DNA from: Apoda limacodes
Lineage: Eukaryota > Arthropoda > Insecta > Lepidoptera > Limacodidae
Direction of reading: 5' to 3'
Assembly: GCA_946406115.1 (NCBI GenBank)
Contig: OX291550.1
Coordinates: 5,570,803-5,634,802 of the forward strand
Length of the DNA: 64,000 bases
Below are positions 32,290 through 43,075 of the stretch, one piece after another. Under the pieces are notes generated by a model. The model was not told where the DNA came from. It saw only the letters and a program-made list of their open reading frames with translations, and made no database searches. Made by a program: the position numbers and the translations under genes. Positions within the stretch are counted from its first letter, which is position 1; every line of letters begins with the position of its first letter.

Positions 32290-32691
32290 TTTAGAACCAT
32301 CTGGCATGTTAAGAGACGATGGAAGAAGGCCAGATGGTGCAACTCTAGTACCGTGGAGTTTGGGACGTACTCTGGTATGGGATGCTACGTGTGCTGACAC
32401 ACTAGCTCCTTCTTACGTCCAGAGTACTTCTGTTAGGTCCGACGCTGCAGCCGAACAAGCACAGCTACGCAAGCCTCGCAACTTTTCCTCATTAATTAGT
32501 AATAATTACGAGTTGGTGGCGCTTGCTGTGGAATTGTTGGGTCCATGGTCACAAAGGTTTTTTTAAAAGATTTATCCAAACGACTAGTCCTTGCATCTGG
32601 AGACTACAAAGCTGGTCATTACCTCGCTCAAAGGCTGAGCATCGCCATTCAGCGAGGTAATGCCGTTAGTATATTAGGCACCATACCTTAA
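32290..32691 (+). pseudogene. RT-associated C-terminal nuclease-like domain, fragment 2
   Basis: The plus frame 32306-32566 gives [34 protein letters not shown], an Ala/Gln helix, and [12 protein letters not shown]. After a frameshift in a T run near 32560 it continues [20 protein letters not shown] and [18 protein letters not shown] to TAA at 32689-32691, probably the natural C-terminus. It is more complete than the minus copy and the two are clearly homologous. The reverse transcriptase that would precede this domain is absent. Confidence 0.7.
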
Positions 32692-33510
32692 AATTATACT
32701 TTACACGAGGTATTCTTACTATAATATTATTATATATATATAGCTTTTGTGGTAGGTTAATTTTGTCTATTTGTTATTGTATATATAAAACTATTTTGTT
32801 GTTCCGAGGTGGTCCCATATTAAAAAAAACTAGATAAATAAATGTATAACTAAATAAATTAATAAAAAAATATCTGTAATCAAAAGTAAATTAAGTTGAC
32901 TTATTATTTTGTGAGGCGAACATAGTAAACAAAAGTCGGGTCCGGCCGGGACAGATTTGCTAATAAAAACCTATTAATACTTTTAACCAAATATCGATAA
33001 ATCCTCAAAAGAAGAGCATTATAATTCGCATATTTTATCCAAGGAGTGGTTTTAACCAATGAAGCCAAATCCTTTTCAACCAATAAGGGAGCCGTATTTG
33101 TTCAACATGGCTGTCAGACTCGTCATATTCATTGAAGAAATTTTATCGCGCCTATCATATAATTGAAAGTTTCTAGTGAGAATATTTAGAAAATGCAGCC
33201 AGCATTCTTGGTACCCTGCCAAGTGGGAAATAACTTTTTAATATTCTATTTTTAAATGTTTATTTTCTAAGTGTTAGTTTATTTAAGTGGTGTTTTGTTG
33301 ACTGACATAATGTATATAATGCGGTTATCCTACCAAAGAGAATTAACCAAGATTTGTTCTGTGTTATACAGAATTTATGTCTTTTTAACTTGGCAGGATT
33401 AAGACATTAAACGCATTGAAGCAGTTAACAAAACGCACCTATAATTAGTTTTTTACATAAGTGTATTTTTTATCTTACATAATAATTCTGTTTGTTACTT
33501 TATATTTAAC
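32692..33510. other. Gene-free stretch
   Basis: AT-rich. The first ~150 bp may be the 3' UTR of the preceding element (TTGTTCCGAGGTGGTCCC). Confidence 0.4.
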
Positions 33511-33800
33511 TAGCGATTCGCCCCGGCTTCGCACGGTTGCAATGCTGATACTAAATATACTACAGAATGGCAGGCAATACACACATGTTTTCTTAAGAGG
33601 TTACTCTTGAAGAAGCGACATATAATTGGCCATGTGAAAAACACTCAACGCTCAAATCTAATAATCTAATCTAATTAAAAATAAACGCATCAAAAACCGT
33701 TGCGTAGTTTTGAAGATCTTAAATGACAGATTTCGATACAAACTTCCAGTCCCAATTTTACAAAATCCTTTCTTAGTTACTTTACTTAGTCTTTTATAGA
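33511..33800 (+). repeat. Dispersed repeat (GCCCCGGCTTCGCACGG family)
   Basis: Begins ACTAGCGATTCGCCCCGGC and TTCGCACGGTTGCAATGCTG, and continues AAAAACCGTTGCGTAGTTTT. This opening is widespread in lepidopteran genomes by memory. Only one copy is seen here. Confidence 0.5.
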
Positions 33801-34929
33801 TATATACCTAGACACATTTAGAACGCATTATTATTCTTTTCTTACGCAGTCGAGTAACAAACCCTTTTATATTTTATAACAATATTTTATGACGATGCTT
33901 CTATGAGAAAGCTGCAGATGTCTTCACTAAAGCATACCAAGGCTCAAAGAATGCTTTTATGTGCATTTGCGATTGATACGTGCACCATTTTCAGACTCAG
34001 ATTTTACATAGCTAAGGGCACTTTTACACAAACTATGCTGAATACAAATATTAAAGTGTTTTCAGATTGTAGCTGTATTACAGGTTAGGTTTTTGTGGAT
34101 GTTTTGTTCTCTTTTTACACGAAAGAAATCGAATATAATATTTGGAATACTTATTTTTTTTCTTATTAGAAAGACTTATTTTATAAAGGTAGGGCAACTG
34201 TGCTTAGTTTTTAGGTTATTTACCGACTTTTTTTTATGTTCGCGCATTTTCAAAATTATTTTGTTATTTAAAAGGGTATACCTTCGAGGTGATACCATAT
34301 TAATGTAGTGAATTCAAAACCTAAAAATCTGATCTAAATTACACGTTAAAGTTGGTGTCTATGTACCTAAAGTTTATAACATACTTCACTTTAATGACAC
34401 TAACTTCCAACTGTAATTCATATCAGACTTATGGAAATAACTAATTATTTTAAAAATATTGTTATAATTATCTCTTTTTATTTAAATTTGGTTGAGTATA
34501 ATTTAGTTTTAAGTTTAGATATATATTACTGTGATGGCATACCCAAATGAGTTAAGTTTGCAAGAATTTGATTAATTATGTTAAAGACCTGAGTACACTT
34601 TTTGACATGAAAGAAATATGTGTTACAGGTCAAAACTTAATCCACTTGGGATTTGCTATTATAATAATTTGGTGATTAAAACCGGATTTTAATTATTTTG
34701 CTTAATCAGCGTTATTAGGCCTAAATTATAGATAACTAATTATTTTTGGGAAACAGTAAAGGTGCCTATTTTTTATTTTATTCTTTTTCAGTGGAACTTA
34801 TAAAAATAATTTATTATTGGGTGAAGCTTTTTGTTAGTTAAGTGTTAAACAACTTTTATGTTACGCAACTCTGACAGTTTTAAAGTGTAAAGTGTAATAC
34901 TAATAATGATTTTAAATAATCGATTTGTG
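33801..34929. other. No supported gene
   Basis: AT-rich. It includes a repeat block at 34322-34400 (AAAAATCTGATCTAAATTAC, AGTTGGTGTCTATGTACC, TTTATAACA, CTTCACTT) shared with 51610-51690. Frames at 33903-34088 and 34093-34308 show no domain. Confidence 0.4.
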
Positions 34930-35040
34930 TATCGTTTGCCTCAGGTGTTATACGCCCCACTGCAGAGGTAAAGGCCTCTCCTTGAAGAAGGAGGCTTAGG
35001 CCATAGTTCACCACAATACTGATCCAGTATTGTAGCCACT
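34930..35040 (+). repeat. Dispersed repeat (CCCACTGCAG family)
   Basis: CGCCCCACTGCAGAGG, GGCCTCTCCTTGAAG, AGGCTTAGGCCATAGTTCACC; the plus-strand partner of 7515-7616. Confidence 0.7.
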
Positions 35041-35269
35041 CGAATGTCAGAGTTACTTTGCTTCCCATATCGTTTCCGATAGACAAATGTCACTAGGCCA
35101 CGAGTTCCTCATTTATTCAATAACTAAATACTACTACTACTTAATTCAATAACAAGTCTTTTAAGTAGTGATTGCAAAATACCAGTGTCTAACTAATGAT
35201 ACAGCAATACCTTACTTACATCTCTTTGAAAGAAAAAAATAGCTCTAAGTGTCACAGTACATTTTTACT

Positions 35270-35450
35270 TGAACTAAACAAAGTGCCTGCGGCTTTGTAC
35301 GAGCATTCAGCCTCGAAGTGATTTACGTCGACTGAAAACCGGTTAATATGTTCAAACACAACTAAAACTCAGTAACCGGGAGCTGCATCAAATTATGTTG
35401 ATGTTTGAGTTGTTAATGAAAGTTCTGGAACTTAGGATTTGTTATTGGTA
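35270..35450 (+). repeat. Dispersed repeat, GTGATTTACGT family, copy 1
   Basis: AACAAAGTGCCTGCGGCTTT, GCATTCAGCCTCGAAGTG, then GATTTACGTCGACTG and GAGCTGCATCAAATTATG. Relatives: 37655-37745, 38435-38640, 41145-41290, 61428-61540. No coding capacity. Confidence 0.7.
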
Positions 35451-35479
35451 TTTCAAATCTTTCTTACCAGCCTCGCTCG

Positions 35480-35620
35480 CATACGTCACCACTGTAGCCG
35501 AGGGTGATTTGAGTCACAATCCATCACGCGGCCCTAGTGCGGATTGTGGACTTTACATCCGTCTTTTTCATGGCATATGCAGGTCTCCTGACGAAGAAAA
35601 ATCTTCACCGAAATGCCAGT
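35480..35620 (+). repeat. Dispersed repeat fragment (AGTGCGGATTGTGGACTT family)
   Basis: Holds AGTGCGGATTGTGGACTT and ATGCAGGTCTCCTGACGAAG with CTTCACCG, a familiar lepidopteran 3' repeat. A minus-strand relative is at 13995-14115. Confidence 0.55.
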
Positions 35621-35984
35621 GATGTTAACAAACAAGGTAAGGCAAAAACAACAAAAGACAAACAAAACAGACAAGGCAAAATTAAGTAAAAGGCTCATTA
35701 ATACGGGCCGGGTTCGAGGCAGGCATTGGACCCAGACCAAAATTAAACTCCGAGTATCTTTTTAAAATTTAATTCTATTTTAAATCTTTTGTTAACAATA
35801 TTTTATGTGTGTTGAAATGGCTTGTTGTATTTATTAATATAAATATATAATATTCAGTGTTTATTTGCCTTTAGGGAAAACATATAGGTTCAAAAATAAT
35901 ATAAAAATAATATATACATACTTTACCTATTCACATTTTTTAATAGTTTTTAAATATTTACTAGGCGGGGAGTATATAAATGTT

Positions 35985-36180
35985 AAATTTAAAACTGCGT
36001 CTCAGAAATACACTAAATAAAAGTCCCCTTAGCTTAAACTTTTTTAATAAAATCTGAAATGAAGTCATAAAAAGACAAAGGGTGAGAGTTAATTTATTCA
36101 TTTCTTGCCGCAACTTGGAGTATATTCTGATGGTGTTTTTGTCTTCACCTTGAGTAATTTAAGTTAAGCTGAGAATATTA
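35985..36180 (+). repeat. Dispersed repeat shared with 57255-57435
   Basis: TCAGAAATACACTAAA, AAAAGTCCCCTTAGC, CTTTTTTAATAAAATCTGAA, ATGAAGTCATAAA, GACAAAGGGTGAGAG, TTTATTCATTTCTTGC, GATGGTGTTTT occur in the same order in both places at roughly 85% or more by eye. Confidence 0.75.
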
Positions 36181-37124
36181 CTTTTTTGACTAGAAAAGAA
36201 TCACGGTATAAAAGAACAGTTGAGAATGAAAAAAAAAGTACTAGGCTGCTTATTACAGACGAGGTTATGGGTACCAGTCCAGACCAAAGGCGTGGGCATA
36301 ATTTAGCCGAGTGTGTATTGAACAGAACTCGTGAGTGTCATACGACTGTTTTCGACACATTTGATAACTTATTGTTAAAATGTTGTAAAAGATGATATTA
36401 ATTGGAATCCAATAGTTTTGATATGTTTTTCAATAAAAACTTAGTAAAGAATAACAACTTAGTTCATAGCTTTTCTTGCTTAAAATTTTAAAAAAATGTG
36501 TAAAGTAAAAGGCACTTTTACGGAAGCTATTTAGATGCTGAAAACGGTGCAATAATCCACTGCTGTGCTCAATGTGCACGCAAAGGTTACACAATTTACC
36601 TCCGTGTGTCTAGCTGCGTGTGTTTCCTTTTCCACTGTAGTGCACGAATATTGGTATAGTAAGTAATTGGAGTATTTTCATTAAAAATATGGTCAAAATT
36701 ATTTAATGGTAGTTTTTTAATGAAAACGATAATTTGTTGTGTCAGTGTCCATATTTTGTACCACCTGATATCGAGATTTGTGGCCTTACCATTTGTATTA
36801 AAATTTAAGAGCATTTTGAAATGTCACGTTTTTCCAAAGTGAATATATTGACTATGACGCGCCAACCGAGCACTATTTAGACCAACAATTGTTTGTTACT
36901 TTTCTCAAATTTTGAAAGAAACAATAGACAAACAATAAAATGTGCAGTCACTCTTAAAAATAAAAAATATCGTGTAACTAAATACACCTAATTTATGTTA
37001 GTTTGTACTGTAAAAACTTCACTACTTCTAGATGATTCTAAAAATAAATAACTTAAAAATAAATAAATAATAACACGATGAAACACGAAAACGTACCTTT
37101 TTTGATTGCCATACAAGCCTTCAT
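36181..37124. other. No supported gene
   Basis: A minus-strand frame with a true ATG at 36596-36814 (72 codons; MLLNFNTNGKATNLD ... HTQLDTRR) is basic and without a known domain; left as unproven. The rest is AT-rich. Confidence 0.3.
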
Positions 37125-37250
37125 TCCACGTGATGTTAAGAGGTCAGCGTAGCCTATCGACAACACCATACAACACCAGGGTATTGCTAGCACATTGCCG
37201 ATCCTTCAAACTCTAATCATTTCTTTCTTGAAGAGCCTTATACATAGAGA
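37125..37250 (-). mobile_element. 3'-end tag of the endonuclease-RT element family
   Basis: GATGTTAAGAGGTCAGCGTAGC, CACCAGGGTATTGC and CATTTCTTTCTTGAAGAGCC correspond to 24010-24115 of copy 3. Diverged and about 125 bp. Confidence 0.75.
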
Positions 37251-37489
37251 AAACCTTGACCTCAACCCACAACAGTTCCACAGCACCAACAACACAACCA
37301 CAACAGCACTGTACCTCGTCGTGATCATGACAAGACTAACTGTAGTGCCCCTGTAGATATCAAAACCCTTGATGTATATCCGTAGAGTGTATCCTATAGA
37401 TACACATTTATTATTTTAAGTTGATTTCTGACTTATGTGATTATGACTGAATTTTTTTAGTTGATTTGCAAGGTAATAGTATATAAAAT

Positions 37490-37534
37490 ATCATTATAAG
37501 CATAAATTACTACAGAGTAACTTATGCTTATAAT
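37490..37534. repeat. Small inverted repeat
   Basis: CATTATAAGCATAA and its complement TTATGCTTATAATG, separated by 16 bases. AT-rich hairpin, no coding context. Confidence 0.7.
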
Positions 37535-37654
37535 GAGATTGACTGATTTTATCAATTATATGAATTTTAAATTAAGAGTACCTGTGAGTGGGTTATTTTT
37601 TTTAAATAACAAAAACCATTTTATTAAGTTTATCAAAAACGAGATGATTTTAAG

Positions 37655-37745
37655 TCTTTACGAGCACTTAACATTTAAATGATTTACGTCGGCTGTAAAC
37701 TGAGCGAGACCTTTACTAACTGCCTTCAGCAAAACAGTTGCAAAA
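37655..37745 (+). repeat. GTGATTTACGT family, copy 2 (partial)
   Basis: ACGAGCACTTAACATT, then GATTTACGTCGGCTG and TAAACTGAGCGAGACC. Confidence 0.6.
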
Positions 37746-37824
37746 CCTATTAAAATAAGTTTATATTTTACAGCAGCACTTGTAAAAGGTACCTTTATGT
37801 AGTTATAAATAGTAGATTCTAATG

Positions 37825-37930
37825 CGCGAGGGATACTCCTGGTGTTGCAAGCGTCCATAGGCTACGATGACCACTGACCATCAGGCGGTCCGTAACCTTG
37901 TTTGCCACCATAGTGATTTAAAAAAAAAAT
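37825..37930 (+). mobile_element. 3'-end tag of the endonuclease-RT element family with A run
   Basis: CTCCTGGTGTTGCAAGCGTC, CATAGGCTACGATGACC, CCATCAGGCGGTCCGTAACC and TTGTTTGCCACC, ending in about ten A (37920-37930): a strongly 5'-truncated insertion of about 100 bp. Confidence 0.85.
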
Positions 37931-38434
37931 TTTTTTTGAAAACAAGGCAAACTTTATGCGGGGACCTAAATTGAACCCCAAGCGTAACTGCTGTAAAGAG
38001 TAGAATCATGAGAGAAGCAAGGGATTCAAATGTGCGACATGTATTAATTTTTTCGAGCTATAAACTCTACCTTTTACCACTGTGAATAAATATAACTCCA
38101 TTATGTAACACGTTGCGTAAAACGCATTAGTGTAATATTTTACCCTTGTGTAATAAAATGTGTTTTTACACGCTTATCGGTGAAGAAAATCTCTTTAAAA
38201 TAACTGCGTCAAAACCATAGACATAGGATTTTTTCACTAACATTCTGTATCTATGGTCAAAACCAAAGCGTTTACAACATGGATACATAATATGGTCGTC
38301 GTGACCATTTTTGAGGTCTATTAAAATTGATTGCAACACACTAAATTCTAATAAGTTAAACGTGAAAAAAGACAGCAATAAAATAAGCTTTACGTCTTTA
38401 GAAGAGAAATAGCTACTAAAATGTCGCAGTACGT
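37931..38434. other. No supported gene
   Basis: The 95-codon minus frame at 38166-38453 has no domain and overlaps the following repeat. Confidence 0.35.
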
Positions 38435-38640
38435 TCTTATTTGAAGCAAACAAAGTGCTTGCGGCTTTTCACAAACATTCAGCATCGAAGTGATTTACGT
38501 GGGCTGTAAACCGAGCAGAAAGGTTCAGCACAACTGTATCGCTGTATCCAGCAGCTGCATGAAATTATGTTAATGTTTTGAATTTTAATGGCAACATTAG
38601 TGACTTCTGGCAATTGGGAATTTGTAGGTAATTGATATCT
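38435..38640 (+). repeat. GTGATTTACGT family, copy 3
   Basis: CAAACAAAGTGCTTGCGGC, CATTCAGCATCGAAGTG, ATTTACGTGGGCTGTAAACC, GCAGCTGCATGAAATTATG: the fullest copy, alignable end to end with 35270-35450. Confidence 0.7.
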
Positions 38641-39100
38641 AAAATTTTGTTTTGACATTTTGTGGTCATTAAAATGGTGGAGATATATGGATGAGATCTT
38701 ATATTTTTTAATTTTATGTACCTAGCTATATTATAACGGTTTTAAATGTTTAAATGTATGGACAGGTGTTGCATTTTTTTGTCTTTCGCCAGAAATGAAA
38801 TCTAGTCAGTAATTAGAGGACTATTTAAGAAGTCTTTATAAGAAAAAAAAATAGGTCTTGAACCCGTAACCATACCACAGTATAACGGTTTCAATAGTTG
38901 CTATTTTTTTTTGGAGCCATTATTTTATTTTGAAATACTAGCTATTGAGCGCTACTTTCAATAATTTATTGATATATCTAATGTCCTTCCTCAGGTGCTA
39001 AAAAATCTCCCTGCCAAGTTTCATCAACAACGGGCATGAGAGGCAAGAAAGTAGTGTTAAAAAATTAAGTACTAGGTATTATTACGTTTGTTCAGTATGT
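38641..39100. other. Gene-free stretch
   Basis: AT-rich. A minus-strand GGGTTCAAGACC at about 38870 resembles a pol III B box without a clear partner. Confidence 0.35.
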
Positions 39101-39250
39101 CAGCTCCGTGGCTCAGTGGGTAATGACTTGACTGTTGAATCGTGGAGCTTGGGTTCGATACCCGCACAAGATAAATATTATGTTATGAACCTTTATGTTT
39201 GTCTTAATATTGGTTATTTTCCATGTAAAATGTATGTATTTTCAAAAAAA
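39101..39250 (+). repeat. tRNA-derived SINE, copy 2
   Basis: A box GGCTCAGTGGGTA (39111-39123) and B box GGTTCGATACC (39152-39162), then CACAAGATAAATATT and TTTATGTTTGTC, the same tail type as 5545-5700. Eleven bases downstream the TA-flanked MITE begins. Confidence 0.8.
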
Positions 39251-39261
39251 ATATATATATA

Positions 39262-39561
39262 AACCTGACTCAAAAATAAATTTGCAATTCGGGTAAACAA
39301 AAATGACCTTGACGCGCGTCTTCGCTTTGTTAGTCTATGCACATTAACATAAATACGTATAATATTTCTCATCTTAAATTTGGAATTTTGTAGATTTTAG
39401 GTTTAATCAGTGTCGTGATTTGAAAACCAGTTAAAGAATGTGACAATAAAGGTAATCATGTAAGTATTTTAATGATTTATGATTAAATTACCAGAAAAAG
39501 TGAACATTAAGTAAAGTTAGGTTATGTTTACAAGATTTGCAAATAGATTTTGAGTCAGGTT
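39262..39561. mobile_element. MITE, 300 bp, TA target duplication
   Basis: AACCTGACTCAAAA (39262-39275) is inverted at the right end, finishing CAGGTT at 39561. TA lies on both sides (39260-39261, 39562-39563). The subterminal regions (ATAAATTTGCAA / TTTGCAAATAGA) also pair. No coding capacity; Tc1/mariner superfamily by duplication type. Confidence 0.75.
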
Positions 39562-39953
39562 TATGTGTACCTATTTCTAACCGTTTAGCTTAGTTTGGGA
39601 CCAGATGGCGCTGTGGGTAATGTCCAAAAATATTTATTTATTATGTGTACATGGTGTGACGAAGTTTGCTTTTGAGTGGGCTTCTAAGTAGGTATTGCTC
39701 ACGTCTTTTATTTTTTTGTACTCATGTAATGCGTATTCGTAGCGTCTTTAGCGGTGCAGCGTGCAGCGGCCATATTAAGAGAGAAGGACACAAAGTTACA
39801 CTGATAAAGTAAACCTTGCGCACGAAACGATAAACGAAATAGGGTGGGATGGAATGGGGTAGTAAATTACTCTATCACCGCTGACCTGTCACTCACCATG
39901 TTGACTACAGATAATGTGCGTGATCTTTACAGCATCCAAAAGGTTAATTGGCT
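39562..39953. other. Spacer between MITEs
   Basis: No supported feature in these 390 bases. Confidence 0.4.
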
Positions 39954-39957
39954 TTAA

Positions 39958-40281
39958 GGGGCTAACATAAGTAAAAGTGGCGACCCCATTAGATTTTTCA
40001 ATTTGTATTCATCACAAAAGGAATTTTGAATAAGTGCTCAAATAAAAAGTTTAAAGTACAAGTAAGCCATTTTAAGAAAGTTTTAGCCGCTATATTTTAT
40101 GCATGTGTAGGCTAGAAACTTCATTTATGCCTGCACGTCAATGATATCTAGCAAATAAAACTTTCTAAAAATTGCTTACTTGTACATAAAACTTTTAATT
40201 TGAGCACTTTTTTGAAAATTAGTTTGTATTATTAAATTAAAAAGATGTAGTGAGGGCGCCACTTGCACTTATGTTAGCCCC
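39958..40281. mobile_element. TTAA-flanked foldback MITE, 324 bp
   Basis: GGGGCTAACATAAGTAAAAG begins at 39958 and the inverted partner ends ACTTATGTTAGCCCC at 40281. TTAA flanks each end (39954-39957, 40282-40285), the piggyBac duplication. Inverted similarity extends inwards over roughly 120-150 bp per arm (GTGCTCAAATAAAAAGTTT and TACAAGTAAGC on the left, their complements on the right). No coding capacity. Confidence 0.8.
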
Positions 40282-40535
40282 TTAAATGACTGTGTTTGTG
40301 AAAAAGGTGAAAACACGAATTTACGAATTTGATAACATAAAATCCTAAATCCTTTTTTTTAAGTTTTGGCAAAGTAGGTATCTGCATAAACACTTATGTC
40401 GAAATATTCTTCACAGCAATATGCTCGTTTTTGTAGAGAGCTCACTCCTTTTCATGACTTTGACCCATTTTTTCCTAACCTCTACGTCTCTAGGCACCAT
40501 TATAAATATTTTTTCCGGTGTAGGTAAAGTTGTTG

Positions 40536-40834
40536 CAGAGTCGTAGCTAAGGGGGGGCATTGTAGGGCAATGCCCTACCTTGAAATACTAATGCCCTACC
40601 TTAAAAGTACCATAAAAGATATAATATATATAAATTGTTTTCTACTATAAATTAATACCATTTTGTTTTAGTTTTCCTGCGATCCCCTTCCTTTGCCTTC
40701 TACCTTAATAAATCTAAAAAAAACTCACGCTCACAAGCAGGTAAAATAATGAAAGATAGAAAAATTACTTGCGCCGTACCCGTGCATGAAACCACCGCTG
40801 CCCTACCTTAGATTCAACTCTGGCTACAGCCCTG
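40536..40834. mobile_element. hAT-type MITE, 299 bp, 8-bp TSD
   Basis: AGTTGTTG occurs at 40528-40535 and 40835-40842 as a perfect 8-bp duplication. The element starts CAGAGTCGTAGCTAAGGG and ends CTCTGGCTACAGCCCTG; starting with CAG, imperfect TIRs and an 8-bp duplication are hAT features. The interior repeats the phrase ATGCCCTACCTT (about 40570-40600). No transposase. Confidence 0.9.
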
Positions 40835-40842
40835 AGTTGTTG

Positions 40843-41144
40843 GCTTGCATTTTGGTACAACACCACGTGAGAGGTTACGCACTAAAAAAGCGAACTTTAA
40901 ACTGCCCTAACTTTGTTCGTTTTTATCGCATGATAATGTAATTTGCATCAAAATTTAAGTTTTGAAAAAATAGGTGGAATAGTCGATTGGGCATACAATG
41001 TGATACCTACTTCTAACATCTAGTTCAAATACCTGGTAGATAATTAATTGTGCATTGTTTATTAAGAGTAATTAGGCGAAAATTACTAATGAGACATTTT
41101 TTATAAGTCTAAGGCTGAAGGCTGATGACCCACAGTACCCCAAC
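40843..41144. other. Gene-free stretch
   Basis: No supported feature. Confidence 0.4.
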
Positions 41145-41290
41145 TTTAAACAAAGTAAGAACAAGCGGTCGAACACAAAATGTTTTATCATATCCGCAAG
41201 CAGCAGCGGAACGGAATTATGCTAATGATTCAAAATTTAATGAGAGCATTAGTGAGTTGTAATGTTACAAAATTTATAGATACCTATCCT
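41145..41290 (+). repeat. GTGATTTACGT family, copy 4 (degenerate right part)
   Basis: GCAGCAGCGGAACGGAATTATG, GCTAATG and AGAGCATTAGTGAGTTG parallel 38550-38610. The core is missing. Confidence 0.45.
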
Positions 41291-42199
41291 GGAAAAAAAA
41301 CGTAAAATTGAGAATCATTATTATTATAAAATATAACTTATCTTGGACGTTTTTCTGTCACCCCAGTCAGATGAGGTCTATTAGAATTTTGGCGCCACCA
41401 CAGACTACAAAATACTATTAAAATTTAAGAAATTTTAGGTAAAATGTGATTGCTAAGTTAAATTATATAATCTAAGCTTCTGTACTTAAAATCGGAAAAG
41501 GTAAAATAAATATATATGATGATAAAAAAATATATAGTATCTGCTTTTTATCGCAATCAAAAGTTCCCATTGGAAAAGATTTTAATATTAACATCCTTCA
41601 TCTCGCATAAAATTAAAACTATTTTTTAAGAGGAGTCAGCTAGAGCGCCTCTGGCTATATGATATAAATTCTTATAATTACAGTAAATAAAGACGTTCCC
41701 ATAGGAATTATATGGCGATTACGCAATAAGCAGAATATAAATAGACAGACTAGGGTTATCATCTTACCGTCACCGTAAACCCCAGTTTAAGTTATTCTAG
41801 TATACTCCTAATCAGATCACAATTTATTTGAAACTGTTTCTTTTTCTTTTCTAACAAGAGCCAGAAATAACTAGTGTTTCATAATATTCACAGTAAGAGC
41901 AGAAAATCAAACATACATTTTTCTTTTACCCCTGTTTGATTGCATGCAAGCTTTTAAGGCGAAGTTACATAGCATTAAGACTAATGTCTTGGAAGCCACT
42001 TACTGCGCTAATGTACCGTGAACCGCTCAGAAGCTTGCATGTTTTGTTCCCACATAAACGTTTCACATAACATTTACACGCAAAGACGTAAGTCGATGCT
42101 TGAGTATTATACTATAAGAAAGGACATTCGGATACAAACTTGAAATAGTAAATCGAGTATTAAGGGCGGTAAGGAGAAAATTACCAACGAGAGGCTATT
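41291..42199. other. Gene-free stretch
   Basis: AT-rich, no supported feature. Confidence 0.4.
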
Positions 42200-42310
42200 T
42201 AGAAGCCTAAGGCTGTAGGCTTTAAAGTTTGTAATTTCTGTTCTGCCCGTGTTACACACAATATTTTTCATCACATTTACGAATAAATAAATAAAAATAC
42301 TATAAGGTAA
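42200..42310 (-). repeat. Inverted partner of 42745-43140
   Basis: GTTTGTAATTTCTGTTCTGC, CCGTGTTACACACAATATT and CATCACATTTACGAATAAAT on the plus strand are the reverse complement of sequence flanking the RTE fragment at 42780-43140. Confidence 0.7.
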
Positions 42311-42447
42311 AAAAAAAAAAAAACTCACCAAAATACAATTTGATATCTAGAGTGAGCGTTTCGGCGATGGTAGATGTGGTCACCACCATAGAGATGTAGA
42401 TTTACCATGAGGACATACATACATACACACATATGTACATACAAGTT

Positions 42448-42795
42448 ATTTTTCATCACACTAACTCGTAAACAGTGTCATTACCTCGGCCTTTTTTTCA
42501 AGGCACAGTGGGAGATCATAGAGTCCAAGGGTGATAATGACATCAACAGACCGCATGCGCTCTTCGCTACTGTCTATTCTATCAAGTATGTATAAAAGCA
42601 GTATCTGTGGTTTAAGATATGAACTACGTGCTAAGCGAGCAATTATTGTATGTTTTAACTACAGCCAAAACTCTTTTGATATCTAGCGCCATCTAGCGGT
42701 GGTGTTGTCAATACCTTTATTCCCGTATCCAATTTTATTGTGTTTTGGTGAGTTTATTTATTCTTTTACCTTATATTTTTATTTATTCACTCGTA
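42448..42795 (+). repeat. Dispersed repeat shared with 29195-29500
   Basis: Same ordered blocks as the copy at 29195 (ACTCGTAAACAGTGTCATTA, CTATCAAGTATGTATAA, ATATGAACTACGTGC), with an extra CTAGCGCCATCTAGCGGTGG segment. The 62-codon frame at 42407-42595 is a translation of it. Confidence 0.7.
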
Positions 42796-42808
42796 AATGT
42801 AATGAAAA

Positions 42809-43075
42809 GTTACCGACATAGCTCGCAGATTTAGCAAGCTGAAGTGGCAGTGGGCTGTCCACGTCTGTCAGAGGACCGATGGCCGATGGAGCAGACGTGT
42901 CCTAGAGTGGAGACCGCGTATGAGAAGGCGAAGCGTGGGATGCCCTCCAGCCCGGTGGACCGACGACCTTAAAAAGGTGGCTGGTGGTGGCTGGATGCGG
43001 AAGGCAGAGGACCGGGAGAAATGGTGCGCCATTTATGGCTTATGTCCAGCAGTGGACCAATATAAGCTGATATAT
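42809..43075 (+). pseudogene. RTE C-terminal fragment inserted with target duplication
   Basis: Encodes the C-terminal tail of an RTE polymerase: FSKLKWQWAVHVCQRTDGRW, RVLEWRPRM, RRRSVGCPPARWTDDLK, KVAGGGWMRKAEDREKW. It is the same region as the end of the element at 15748-16346. AAATGTAATGAAAA (42795-42808) and AAATGTGATGAAAA (43076-43089) flank it as a 14-bp duplication differing by one base. Only the last ~85 codons inserted, a severe 5' truncation. Confidence 0.85.

Noticed and set aside
33900..33990. Copia-like RNase H end (ADVFTKAY in one frame)
   Set aside because: Only eight residues resemble the motif and no other polyprotein segment lies nearby.
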